A stretch of DNA of 64,000 bases from Prosthecobacter dejongeii (lineage in GTDB: Bacteria > Verrucomicrobiota > Verrucomicrobiia > Verrucomicrobiales > Verrucomicrobiaceae): the NCBI RefSeq assembly GCF_014203045.1, contig NZ_JACHIF010000001.1, positions 1,178,001-1,242,000 of the forward strand, written 5' to 3'. The notes under the pieces are model-generated. The model saw only the letters and a program-made list of their open reading frames with translations. It was not told the DNA's origin and did no database searches. Below are positions 53,836 through 63,800 of the stretch, piece after piece. The position numbers and the translations under genes were made by a program. The stretch's first letter is position 1; every line of letters starts with the position of its first letter.

Positions 53836-55446
53836 ATGTCACAGGGCCTTCTATTCTTTTGTGCAGCATCCGAGGGGTGTGGTCTATTTGGCAGGATTTC
53901 TAACCGGCTAGCCCTTGCCGTTGCCAGGAGGGGCTTGTTGTGGGTTATCCCGATGATTGCGCTTCTTCCGTCTTGCACCACACTGCGAACGGGACACGAC
54001 GTTGTGCCTGAGGGCTGGCTTGTTTACAACGGGTCGGATCAATCGCAGAGCACTGATGCCGGTGCCATGGCCTATGTTTTTCCTTCCTATCCAGCCCCGA
54101 GCGGCATCGGTGCAGCGCCTGTTTCTTTCTCGATAATTGATTTCCTCTCCGCAGACAATCGTATTCCAAACGAGGTGGTGTTCTCTCTGAGGCGCAAGAG
54201 ATCTCAAGGGGCGGAAACCAAAGAGAAGATAGTTCTTCAGCGTTTGGGAAATGGTCAAGAAGATCTGAAAATCTTATTAGACGAACAGACCATGGAGAGA
54301 ATAGGGAGTCTGGATTGGGGCGAGTTCCAAACCCTCCAGGAGCGCTTCAGCGACTGGCTTCTGAACCAAGCCCATACTGGGATGCATCAAAATTCCTACA
54401 AACGTTTTCAAGGCGGAAGAGCCAGATATCAGGACGAGATTCGGAGACTGTGGATAACTGTCTTGACCGGGGCCGAAGTTGCTTCTCACTTCCCTAAACA
54501 GGCTGGACAGACTTGGTGGGCACCAGACGAGAAACGGGCAATTAGCAATGGTGGAAAAACTAACCACGGACCAGCGATGGGTGCAATTCCTCTTGAGCCG
54601 GGGATGCGTTTGACCATCAAGTGGGGTGGCACTGCACTATACCACGCTAATAATGTTCCTATGGTAACTCGCCAGACGGTAACCGGTCATACCGTTGTGG
54701 ATCTTCTAAATCGTGGGGGCAAAGTGACTCTCGGGCTGCCAGCGTATTTGCTGCGTGATGACAGCTCGCCACAAGGTTGGGGAATCAAACCCATTCCTGT
54801 TGCGAATCCGTCTGTGGAGGCGAAGTTAGCGCCGTTTGGAGAAAAGAAAGATGATCTTGCACACTTTGTCGCAGTATTCAATGAGTTCGATTTGGCACAA
54901 CTAGGTGCCTTGGCTGACGCTCGTAACGCCGTCGCTCAGCACCTCACATTGCTTGTGCCATATCAATATACAAAATCTGATACATCGAGTAGTGTGCCAA
55001 ATTCCGAGACGTCCGATGCGAGGCATCTTCAGAGCGCTTCTGTTGTTAGCACCTTGGCGCACCGATTCATCATTTGGGGGTCGAAGAACCGTTATCGAGG
55101 TCCGAGAGACGCCCCGGTTTTGGCCTTAACGGACGAGGGCGAATGGCCAACTTGGCCATACCGACCTTTGGTATTTGCGAATCAATCCTCGGTGTCTGTA
55201 GAGGTGCCGTTGTATGTGAACAAAGAACCTGTGCGATTCATGCCGCTCGGAGTGACACTGGCGGATGCAATTGAGGGACATCCGGATTGGTTTGGGAGAA
55301 AGATCGGAAGAGACAGGGGCCAAGGATTTGCGGCGCTCACGAGAACTTCATCGGAGTCCGGTGTTTATCGTTTCTACGAAAAAACAGCCCTCAGGCGAGT
55401 CTTAGCAATGCCGAATGACCAAATTCAATTTCAATTGAAAGAATAG
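53836..55446 (+). CDS. Unknown lipoprotein-like protein, first gene of giant operon
   Basis: A 536-residue protein, not recognised. Near residue 35 there is a hydrophobic stretch ending in a lipobox-like LLPSC (WVIPMIALLPSCTT), as in lipoprotein signals, but a 30-residue N-terminal extension (MSQGLLFFCAASEGCGLFGR) precedes it, so the true start may be an internal TTG near the hydrophobic segment. The mature part is beta-rich (GWLVYNGSDQSQSTDAGAMA, ALYHANNVPMVTRQTVTGHT, VVDLLNRGGKVTLGLPAYLL), with no enzyme motif. The next gene starts 1 nt after its stop, so the two are co-expressed. A membrane-anchored component of a larger assembly is plausible but unproven. Confidence 0.6.
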   Translation: MSQGLLFFCAASEGCGLFGRISNRLALAVARRGLLWVIPMIALLPSCTTLRTGHDVVPEGWLVYNGSDQSQSTDAGAMAYVFPSYPAPSGIGAAPVSFSIIDFLSADNRIPNEVVFSLRRKRSQGAETKEKIVLQRLGNGQEDLKILLDEQTMERIGSLDWGEFQTLQERFSDWLLNQAHTGMHQNSYKRFQGGRARYQDEIRRLWITVLTGAEVASHFPKQAGQTWWAPDEKRAISNGGKTNHGPAMGAIPLEPGMRLTIKWGGTALYHANNVPMVTRQTVTGHTVVDLLNRGGKVTLGLPAYLLRDDSSPQGWGIKPIPVANPSVEAKLAPFGEKKDDLAHFVAVFNEFDLAQLGALADARNAVAQHLTLLVPYQYTKSDTSSSVPNSETSDARHLQSASVVSTLAHRFIIWGSKNRYRGPRDAPVLALTDEGEWPTWPYRPLVFANQSSVSVEVPLYVNKEPVRFMPLGVTLADAIEGHPDWFGRKIGRDRGQGFAALTRTSSESGVYRFYEKTALRRVLAMPNDQIQFQLKE

Positions 55447-55447
55447 A

Positions 55448-58400
55448 ATGAAACTTCACAGGTGTTTTACCAGGAACGGGTACTTTGGATACACTAGTAT
55501 CCAGCGTCCAGAGTTTGTGTTTGTTTTCGCTACTGCGCAAGGTGGTGGACAACCGGATGCGGAACTTGATGCAGAGCAGGTTTTCGACTTATGGGTGCAA
55601 GCTCCAGTCGTCGGCGGTGTCCGGCATCGAGCGCTGGCGTTTTTTGCAACGGCAATCAACGATACAATCAAAACTGGAGAGGGTTTTGCGGACTACATCC
55701 TCAAGAATACAGAAGGTAAATACTGGGATCGCCTCTCATATTGGCGTACAACGACTCCCAAAAACAATGATGACTACCTTTTTCCTTCGGGGAAAGATGA
55801 AGTAGTAAACGTACGCCAGTGGGTATTGCGACAACAAGGGGGCGGTAAGGTTCCGCAGACTCTTGATGACATGAATCTTGGTTGGAAGGACGATGGGGGA
55901 ATTCCAATGCTGGTAATTGGACCCTCCCAAGGTGGACAGTGGGCTCTGTTCGCCCGCTCCAATGAAATTCTCGAGGCTTCCGAGGCTACGATCTCCTTCG
56001 GACCGCATAAGGAGGTTACTGTAGGCGGGTTGGAGTTCGGGCTCGGAGATAGCGAAGTGCATCAAATGCCTGTCGAATTTGCCTACTGTAAGGTCAGGCA
56101 GGCACCCCTTCAGAAGCTCGCGATCGAGCCAACACTTGTAGGGTCATTCGTCGCGAGATCCCCTTCCGTGCCCGCCGAAGGAATGACGCTGGCTATCGAC
56201 CCTCGAGATGAAGGATTCTGGAATTCGTCTCCGAATACGAGGATCGAGGTCAAGCCGGACAGTCTAATTGTTACGAACCTGCTGACGGATAGGGGATCTA
56301 ATCTGGTTGTGAGTCCGACAGCCACCGACGATCGTGCCTTCTTGCGGTTTCGGGATGATCTTCCCGTCGCTTTAAGGAAGGGCACGAATTGGATTCCAGG
56401 CGCAGTCTTCAATGGTAGATTTGTACCTGAAGGGCGGTTTGCGGTTCGGGGCGTCGACAGCTCTGGGTTTCGAGAGTCGAGTAGAGGTGAACCGATTAGG
56501 TTGCTTGTTGGCAGTAGTCCGACCGAGAGTATTCCGGTCAAGATCGGCGATAGTCTCATGTTTCGGCCTGGCGATGCCGCAGTTCTATGGGACGAAGGGG
56601 ATCCCCTCCCCGAGCAGCAAAACGTCGACCCTCTTTTGAACGCAGGCCAACGAAACGGGCGAATACATGATGCTGATTCCTTGGTCACCACCTCTTGGAT
56701 GACTGTCCTTTCTGATCCAGCTGAAGAACCCGGCGCATTCACAGCTGAGGCAGCCACTTCGCCACTTTTCGTCTCAAATAAAGATGCCGCTCATGGGTTC
56801 GACTCGTTTGGCGATCTATTGCAGAGAGGGCACGTTCCCTTGGGTAAGCTGCATCAGAAGGGCGAAGCCAATCCAAAGAACGCTACCTACATTCCAATAT
56901 TCCCTTGGGCAGGCATCAGAGGCGGGGCGCTGGAAGCGCTCTCAGGAAGTAGCAGGTACGAAAACTCTCACTTGTCGCCGATTCGAAAAGAGCTGGTTAG
57001 ATCCGGTGACCCCATCCGGCACCGCAGTTTCTTGGAGGAGCAGTTGGTCCGCGAAAAGAAGGTGCTTGGCGTCACTCCCCAGGGGTTAATCGCCGAAGTG
57101 CAGCAGAAAGGGCGCGGTGATTTTTCCGCTCTCTACTTTGGAAAAGGGGATCAAGATCCCGCCAACCTTGGGAAGGAATTCCACATTCGAATTGGGCTCT
57201 TCGATCTCGGTGAGGTTCCCGAACAGGACAAGGAGCCCTATCGCGTGATCTACGAAGACGTACAACGCGCGCTTCGAGCGAAGGACCTGTTCTTTGTCGT
57301 TAGAAAGCGTGACAAGGCCAAGAAGGTCTTCCGGCCGTCAACGGATGAAACAAAGATCGGGGAGTTTTCATTTCAACTCGAGAAAGAGCCTTCCGACCAC
57401 GAGCCGATTCTGCTGATCAAATATTCCCGAGGCCGGTCATTGGCGGATCTGATTGAGGATATCGACAGTTGGCAATGCCGCGAGCACTTGGCACCGGTTG
57501 GAGGTTCCAGCTACGAGACGATCCAAAAGGAAATCAAGTGTCTCGCCGAATTGAAGTCAGAGACAGGTGGAAACAATTCCAGAATTTGCAGTGAGTCGCC
57601 AAGGGCGAGCGATCCGGCACGCAAAGCCTGGATTGAGCGGGTCTGGAATAATCGCGACTGGCAGGGCGCGGTATTGTTGGATGTCCGCGTCGGGAAAATG
57701 CCGGATTTATTCAAGGCGCTGGGTGCAGGTATCAAAAAAATCGAGAAGTTTCGATTCCATCACCTTGGATTCGATTTTTTGGCCGTAAAGAACCAGGATT
57801 TGAGCGCAACGCTGGATGGGCCGAACCGGCCTGGTTCAACATTTGCCCTGCTCAAATACGATGGAACAAAAGAGCAGGCTCCAGAAATAGGCTCTAACGA
57901 TGAGGAACCCGAGGATCCAGAGAATCCACCTGGGGACAAACCCGACTATACTTTCAAAGTGGAGGACATCGAAGTGTTGATTGGTGGCAGCGAAATCAAG
58001 AGGTTTGCTGCAAGCGCGACCCTCGGTTTCAGCCGTTTTCTTTGGGATAAAACCACCGGTGACGCCGCGACAAAAGCCGTCGAGTTGATCGGAAGTTGGG
58101 AAGCTCGCGACGGAGCCGATCTCTTCAAGCTTGTCACGAAGAAAGGGCAGGAAAAGGAGATCAAATTCGAAGATTCGTGGTTCAAGTCGTTGGTAATCAC
58201 CAATGGGGAGCTGAGCGTTTCCCCTCGCGAGGAGAATGGGCCGATAAAGTTTTTTATCGGATGTGACTCAAGACTCGAATTTGACACCAGTAAGCAAGAG
58301 TTCGCTGATTACATCGACGTGAGGACCATTGAACTCAAGCGTGCAGGAATCGCGTTCGAGTATAATCCGGACAGCCCGACAAGCAAGAAAACAGACTGTC

Positions 58401-60811
58401 GTTTCAGGGCCGATAATGCTAGCGCGGAGATTGACACGAGAGGCGCTCGGAATTCCTTCTTGGCGGCGTTTCCGCTGAAGCCTATAGGCTTTGATTTCGC
58501 GGTCGATAAACTACTCGACTTGGACGATCTCGGCTTCCTGAAGATCGGAGGGATGGGGAAGAACAATTTTCACTTCGGCTTCCGCTTAGAACTGGATCTT
58601 GGTTTCCTTGGAAATCTTTCCGGAAGCCCCGAGGGTCTGAAGCTACCTGTCATCCTTGGTTGGAAAAAAGGTGGCAGGGATTTTTGCTGCGGAATTCAGT
58701 TTCCTAATTATACGGGAGAGGACTTCAAAATAGGCCTACAGCAATTCGTAGCTCTGAAGGCAAAGAAAGCAGCCTTGAAGCCGTGCAGGTCCGGAGGGAA
58801 GACGGCGGGCTTTGCCATTGCACTTCAAGATGCGCAGTTGGTTACATTCGGAAAAGAATTCCCGAAAAAAGCGAAGATCGGTGCAGCGATCTTCGTTCCA
58901 ACCAGTGGTGAGAGGAAGGTTGCATGGCTACTGGGCTTGAATCCAAGTGATCCAGATGGCTGGATCAAGTACATTGCGGCGGGTCACCGGTACAATCTTC
59001 CCCCATCAGAGAATACAGCCAAAGGGATCGTGGAAGCTGTGAAGGGAAAACTTAAACTGGAATCAGATTCTAGTACCGGTGAGCTGAAGAGTCCGTGCGA
59101 TCTCTTCAAATATCAGGATGCAAAAGATGACGGGTGGTTGGTTGTAGGAGAATTTGATTTTGACGCAGTTAAGGCATGGTTTGCTCTCTCGGACAAAACT
59201 GGTCTCTATGCGCTTGATCTCGAGATCATCAAGGAGTTCAAGATTGGGGCTGCTTACCGGCGCGTCAATGACGAGGTCGGTGTATTTTCCGCCGAACTAT
59301 CGCTGGCTGAGTTGATTCCGCCGTTGCAGATGGGGGTAGCTACCGTGCGGTTGTCCAGTATTCGCACAGAAGTATACACGGATGGAGGGTGGTTGCTGGA
59401 TCTTGGATATCCGTGGAACAGGGACTTTCGGAGAAGCTTTCAGCTTGAGTTTGGGATTTTTTTAGGATCGGGAGGATTTTACTTTGGTTATACTACGGCA
59501 GCAGCAGCGGAAGTGCTAAAACTGGATAGCATTGATGGGGACTATGGTCCACCAGACCCTAACGATCCAGCCCTCAAAGTTCGGGCGCTCAGGGCGGGAC
59601 TTGGTCTTAGAGTAGGAATCGGCCGAAGTTTGGACTTAGGAATTCTAAAAGGGGAGGCTTCGCTGACCATGTATGCATCGCTCCAGGGAGCAGCTGCATT
59701 CAAGCCTGGAACCAAGGACCTTTCACTATATGCTGTTGAAGGTTCAGTTGGATTGATGGTGCACATCTGGGCGGAACTGGACTTTTTCGTTCTTCAGGCG
59801 AGGGCTGAAATCAAGGCATATGTAGAGGTAGGGTTTAAGGTTCGAAGGGTGCTGGGCAGGTTGGTCAAAGATGGACCTCAGATTGGAAAGCACTTTTACC
59901 TCTCCATGCCCACCATCCTTATTGCGGAGGTTGGTATTTACATTCGCATTGAGGTCTGGGCGACAATCGGGTGCGTTAGGGTGAAGATCTATGATCTGGA
60001 GTTTAAGAAGACGTGGCGGATCGAGGAGCCCTTTGGGAAGCTCGAAGCAGAACCCGCCCGACGTGGACACCTTCTGGAGGCGGACCCATTTAATCTGGAT
60101 TCCACTCGTCGTGAAGCGTGGACATGGAACCAACAGGGTGGTTTTGTGAATAATCCGTCATTTACGTCCGAGTCGATTTTGATTTATCTCATGATGATCC
60201 CGTGCGTTGCAAGCGCCGAAGATTTGGATTTGTCCGGGAAGGAACCTTACCATTCGTGCTTGGTCAGCCAGCTCATGCTCGAGGAGGGGGATGGATTCGC
60301 GAAGCTCGCCAGATACATGATATCTTGGGCACTTGATTTGCGAAGTGACGATGATTTGGTTCGGTACGATAAGGTGAGGAAGCGTAGGGCCGATCTTCGC
60401 GAGGCATCTTTCTGGGCAACTACGGGGAATCTCGTGTATCAAAGGGTAGCGGATTACTTTCAGCCGACGTTCAATGTAGAACCGGATCCCATTACTTGGC
60501 CCGACGAAAAGAAGGGACAGGGAATGGTGGTGACGCCAGTGTGGCCGGGAGTTTCGTGGAATTTTGAGGAAGGGCCAGTTCGTGATCCATTGATGATGAG
60601 CATGCATGAGGGAGGGGTTTCCGATGCCTCGATTCGGCAGGGAGGTGATCCAGCAAAGAATGCATTTGTCGATTTCCTTCGTCTTGTCACGGAGAGCTTC
60701 CTCGAAGAAGTCGACAGAGCCCTTCGCGTACACTTTAAGACAACTGAGTCGTCGTTCGCTCCTCCGATGTGGAGGGAGGTATGGGATTACCTTAATCACT
60801 CCGCAAAATAA
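55448..60811 (+). CDS. Giant unknown protein (1787 aa), two-part beta-rich architecture
   Basis: No known domain recognised and no signal peptide. The N-terminal half (1-810) is a mixed region with FVFATAQGGGQPDAELDAEQ and many short beta segments. An acidic/Pro linker (DEEPEDPENPPGDKPDY, about 818-835) joins it to a second half (840-1540) made of repeated amphipathic strands such as NFHFGFRLELDLGFLGNLSG, GLRVGIGRSLDLGILKGEAS and EIKAYVEVGFKV. That pattern resembles long beta-sheet grooves or barrels. A helical C-terminal domain follows (SAEDLDLSGKEPYHSCLVSQ to the end). It is more AT-rich than host genes. The lack of an export signal suggests that it acts inside the cell or is secreted by a dedicated route; this is inference. 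Confidence 0.65.
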   Translation: MKLHRCFTRNGYFGYTSIQRPEFVFVFATAQGGGQPDAELDAEQVFDLWVQAPVVGGVRHRALAFFATAINDTIKTGEGFADYILKNTEGKYWDRLSYWRTTTPKNNDDYLFPSGKDEVVNVRQWVLRQQGGGKVPQTLDDMNLGWKDDGGIPMLVIGPSQGGQWALFARSNEILEASEATISFGPHKEVTVGGLEFGLGDSEVHQMPVEFAYCKVRQAPLQKLAIEPTLVGSFVARSPSVPAEGMTLAIDPRDEGFWNSSPNTRIEVKPDSLIVTNLLTDRGSNLVVSPTATDDRAFLRFRDDLPVALRKGTNWIPGAVFNGRFVPEGRFAVRGVDSSGFRESSRGEPIRLLVGSSPTESIPVKIGDSLMFRPGDAAVLWDEGDPLPEQQNVDPLLNAGQRNGRIHDADSLVTTSWMTVLSDPAEEPGAFTAEAATSPLFVSNKDAAHGFDSFGDLLQRGHVPLGKLHQKGEANPKNATYIPIFPWAGIRGGALEALSGSSRYENSHLSPIRKELVRSGDPIRHRSFLEEQLVREKKVLGVTPQGLIAEVQQKGRGDFSALYFGKGDQDPANLGKEFHIRIGLFDLGEVPEQDKEPYRVIYEDVQRALRAKDLFFVVRKRDKAKKVFRPSTDETKIGEFSFQLEKEPSDHEPILLIKYSRGRSLADLIEDIDSWQCREHLAPVGGSSYETIQKEIKCLAELKSETGGNNSRICSESPRASDPARKAWIERVWNNRDWQGAVLLDVRVGKMPDLFKALGAGIKKIEKFRFHHLGFDFLAVKNQDLSATLDGPNRPGSTFALLKYDGTKEQAPEIGSNDEEPEDPENPPGDKPDYTFKVEDIEVLIGGSEIKRFAASATLGFSRFLWDKTTGDAATKAVELIGSWEARDGADLFKLVTKKGQEKEIKFEDSWFKSLVITNGELSVSPREENGPIKFFIGCDSRLEFDTSKQEFADYIDVRTIELKRAGIAFEYNPDSPTSKKTDCRFRADNASAEIDTRGARNSFLAAFPLKPIGFDFAVDKLLDLDDLGFLKIGGMGKNNFHFGFRLELDLGFLGNLSGSPEGLKLPVILGWKKGGRDFCCGIQFPNYTGEDFKIGLQQFVALKAKKAALKPCRSGGKTAGFAIALQDAQLVTFGKEFPKKAKIGAAIFVPTSGERKVAWLLGLNPSDPDGWIKYIAAGHRYNLPPSENTAKGIVEAVKGKLKLESDSSTGELKSPCDLFKYQDAKDDGWLVVGEFDFDAVKAWFALSDKTGLYALDLEIIKEFKIGAAYRRVNDEVGVFSAELSLAELIPPLQMGVATVRLSSIRTEVYTDGGWLLDLGYPWNRDFRRSFQLEFGIFLGSGGFYFGYTTAAAAEVLKLDSIDGDYGPPDPNDPALKVRALRAGLGLRVGIGRSLDLGILKGEASLTMYASLQGAAAFKPGTKDLSLYAVEGSVGLMVHIWAELDFFVLQARAEIKAYVEVGFKVRRVLGRLVKDGPQIGKHFYLSMPTILIAEVGIYIRIEVWATIGCVRVKIYDLEFKKTWRIEEPFGKLEAEPARRGHLLEADPFNLDSTRREAWTWNQQGGFVNNPSFTSESILIYLMMIPCVASAEDLDLSGKEPYHSCLVSQLMLEEGDGFAKLARYMISWALDLRSDDDLVRYDKVRKRRADLREASFWATTGNLVYQRVADYFQPTFNVEPDPITWPDEKKGQGMVVTPVWPGVSWNFEEGPVRDPLMMSMHEGGVSDASIRQGGDPAKNAFVDFLRLVTESFLEEVDRALRVHFKTTESSFAPPMWREVWDYLNHSAK

Positions 60812-60834
60812 CAACTTTAATCTGAGCAAAAGCC

Positions 60835-63800
60835 ATGCCCACTAATCCCTCAAACGACACACCCATCCGCAGAGTAGCCAAGGATCTCAATCGTCACGTC
60901 GCTGGAGGAGCGAGGCGGATGGACTCTTTTGGAAAGTCCCGTCCAATCTCCTTGTTGACCGGGCAGCAGGCAGCAGCCACGAAGGATCAGCTGAACCAGC
61001 CGGTTCAGATTTTTCACAAGGGAGTTCCTCATCCAGTTGCGTTCTGTGCCCATCTAAACGATATTGAGAAAACAGTCAAGGAGGTTACCAAAACCTTTGA
61101 TGAAGAGGGTTACTACAAGCTAAAGAAAGATACAGCAGTTCCAACGTGGATCGCTCATCAGCGCAGCTTCAATTTCCCGAAACCGGCACTGCCTGAGGAT
61201 TACCTCGCTTTGAACGGACGTACTTTTAAGATCCTTGTTCCTGCTGCCCTCCGTGAACTCAATGAAGTTTCGGAACGGTTCGGCAAAGACAAAACGTCAG
61301 TTACTCTCCAGACAATTCACCAAAATACAGACGATCCGCAAGTAATCGAATTAGTTGGCGTCGACAATGAAGTTTGGAACCCTGCCATCCTGCTCCGTTG
61401 TCCTCTCAAAGCGGCTTGGGATGATGTCATGCAGCTTCCTTTATTTGAGCTATCAGGCATCCCCCAGGCTGAGCGCTGGTTCCTCGATCAATTCCTGAAA
61501 AAAGTCAAGAGGGGCAGGCTTCACGGTTCTCCGGTTCCATACGAGCTTCATTTGCTGCTTGAGGTTCAACAGGCGGATGGCCAAATCCTCGGCAATCCGC
61601 AACCGATAGAGGAGTGGACGATTGCTCGCCGAAATCTCACCGGATTGGCGAGGCCACAGATCAGGAACTTTACGTTGAAAGAGAGAGATGATTTGTGGCA
61701 CCCTTACGTATCGTCAGAACCCGACGATACGCTTCGCCTGATTCAGATGGCCAGTATCACCAATTCAGGTGGCTACTTTTTTCGGGCTGCCTCCGACGAC
61801 TTTCCCGTGCCCCCGCGAGATGCCGCTCAGGTGAACCTGATCATCGCAATCACAGTTGACTACGGTCAGGGAGAGGGGCTCGGAGACCTCTTTCCATTCT
61901 GCAATTCCATTGTTCATGACGATCAATTTGCAGGTTCGCAAAAGCCTGTGTGCGTCGACAAGATTAAGTTCAACGGCGTACACCACGCGGAAGTTCAGCC
62001 ATATGCGCCACCGGGCTGCGTCGCGATTGGTCTAAAGCGCGAAATGTTCTGGCCAGATCAAGACCCTGATCCAGAAAAAGCAACTCCTGTAATAGAAGCG
62101 CAGGGATTCGCGGAAAGCGTCCATCTCGTCGATCTTGAGATTTTCGACAAAAATGGGGTGATCACTCATTACCTGCCGAATCCACAAAGATCAGCCGAAG
62201 GATCGCCGCCCAAGGAGCCATGGCGTGAGATCCTCCACAAAGGAGATACCAGTGCCCCCTTGTTCCCAATGGGTAAACCGATTCGTAGCGAGACTTCCGA
62301 AAACGGGGTATACAAGAATCCAGAGGGAGGAGTGGCATTGGCATCATTGGATGCCTCTACCTCAGAATCAAATGTCCCTGAGGTCGCAGCCGTGGTTGGG
62401 CACTCCCACTTCTATCGCACAGTTGTTCGATACGCGCATCAGGACGTCTTTAGCCGATTTAGCGATCCAGATGAGAATATCCTGAAGGTTGCCCCCCATT
62501 TGAGGGATCTCCATGGTAATCGAATCGAACCCAAGTCAAATTCTGATCGAAATGGAAGAAACCGACCGCTTGAATTTGAGCTGTTCTATGTAGACCCGCT
62601 GATCCCCGCTTCCGAATGGCCCGGAGTCGATTTTGGAGTGTATTGTGACAGACAGGGAGTAGTGAATCTTCAAGTTTCGTATCATCCCCCTAGCTCCCCG
62701 CGTTACTATCCTGAAGACCTTCTCGAGCCGAAGAGGTTTGTTGCTCAATTGTCGTCTAGCGGTCCGGCTCTAGATTACATTAGCCGCAGACTTCAGTCGA
62801 TTTCCCGTGATTTACAGTTGCGTGCGGCTGAAATGGATTCTGAAGAGGAATATTCGTTTGTATTCGTTGCAATGCTCAACGAGATCGTTGATGGCCCGTG
62901 CATCTATGACGAAGATCGTTTTACCGAGTTGCCAAGCCGGGGAGAGATTCAGGCACTCGTCAATTTGGCAGATCGGAGATCTGATCGTGATACGGCAAGG
63001 TTAAACAGGCTCCTGCTCGACGAAGCATTTTCAGCAGCTGGAAGTGGCATCCTCACTTCCCTCAAGGCGCGGAACGTTGAGAGGGAAGTGGCACACGCGA
63101 GAAAGCTTCAGCTTGTCCTCGATCAACTTCGGGGCTCGAAGAATCGGGATGATGTTAATGTTGTATTTGAAAACGAAGAGGCGGGTGAATTTGAACTTGC
63201 TCCAATCGGCTTAGATTTGCGCAATCAATTGATTTCGTGGCTATCCTTAATATTGAGCAACGATAATCCTGGGAACCTGTGTCTTGGATTCAGGTTGACG
63301 CACAGTCAAGAGCGCGTCTCCCGATTTGCGCCGGTTCTGAGGGTCGAGAGAACAAAGTATCTTCCCACGGACAACCATCTGCCATTTGAAGAACAGGATC
63401 TGAAAGTGAAGACACTATCGCAGATAAGAAGGTCAACAGCTGCGATTCCATTTGTGAAAGCTCCTGCAGCTGGAAATTGCAAGCTCGCAGTAGAACAGAA
63501 CGAGTTTGAGAAAATCGCAAGCGAATTCGTCCTCGCCGGACATCAGACCGCGATGGCTCGAAATCGGTTTAACGAGCACGAAATCTGGTTCGTTCCCGAT
63601 TCCATTTGTCCAAGTGCGGAGGTGATCGGTAATGGGGCTGCAAACAGTATGGATTTTGCTACCGCACGCCCACTCAGCAATCGATTAGGAACGGATGGTG
63701 TGGCTGTGCCTGATTTCCGTATGGGAGCTACCGGAACGACGGGAGAGGGGTGGCAGGGTTTTCCGTGGAAAAGAACGGAGAAGAAGCAGTTTTCTGGAAT

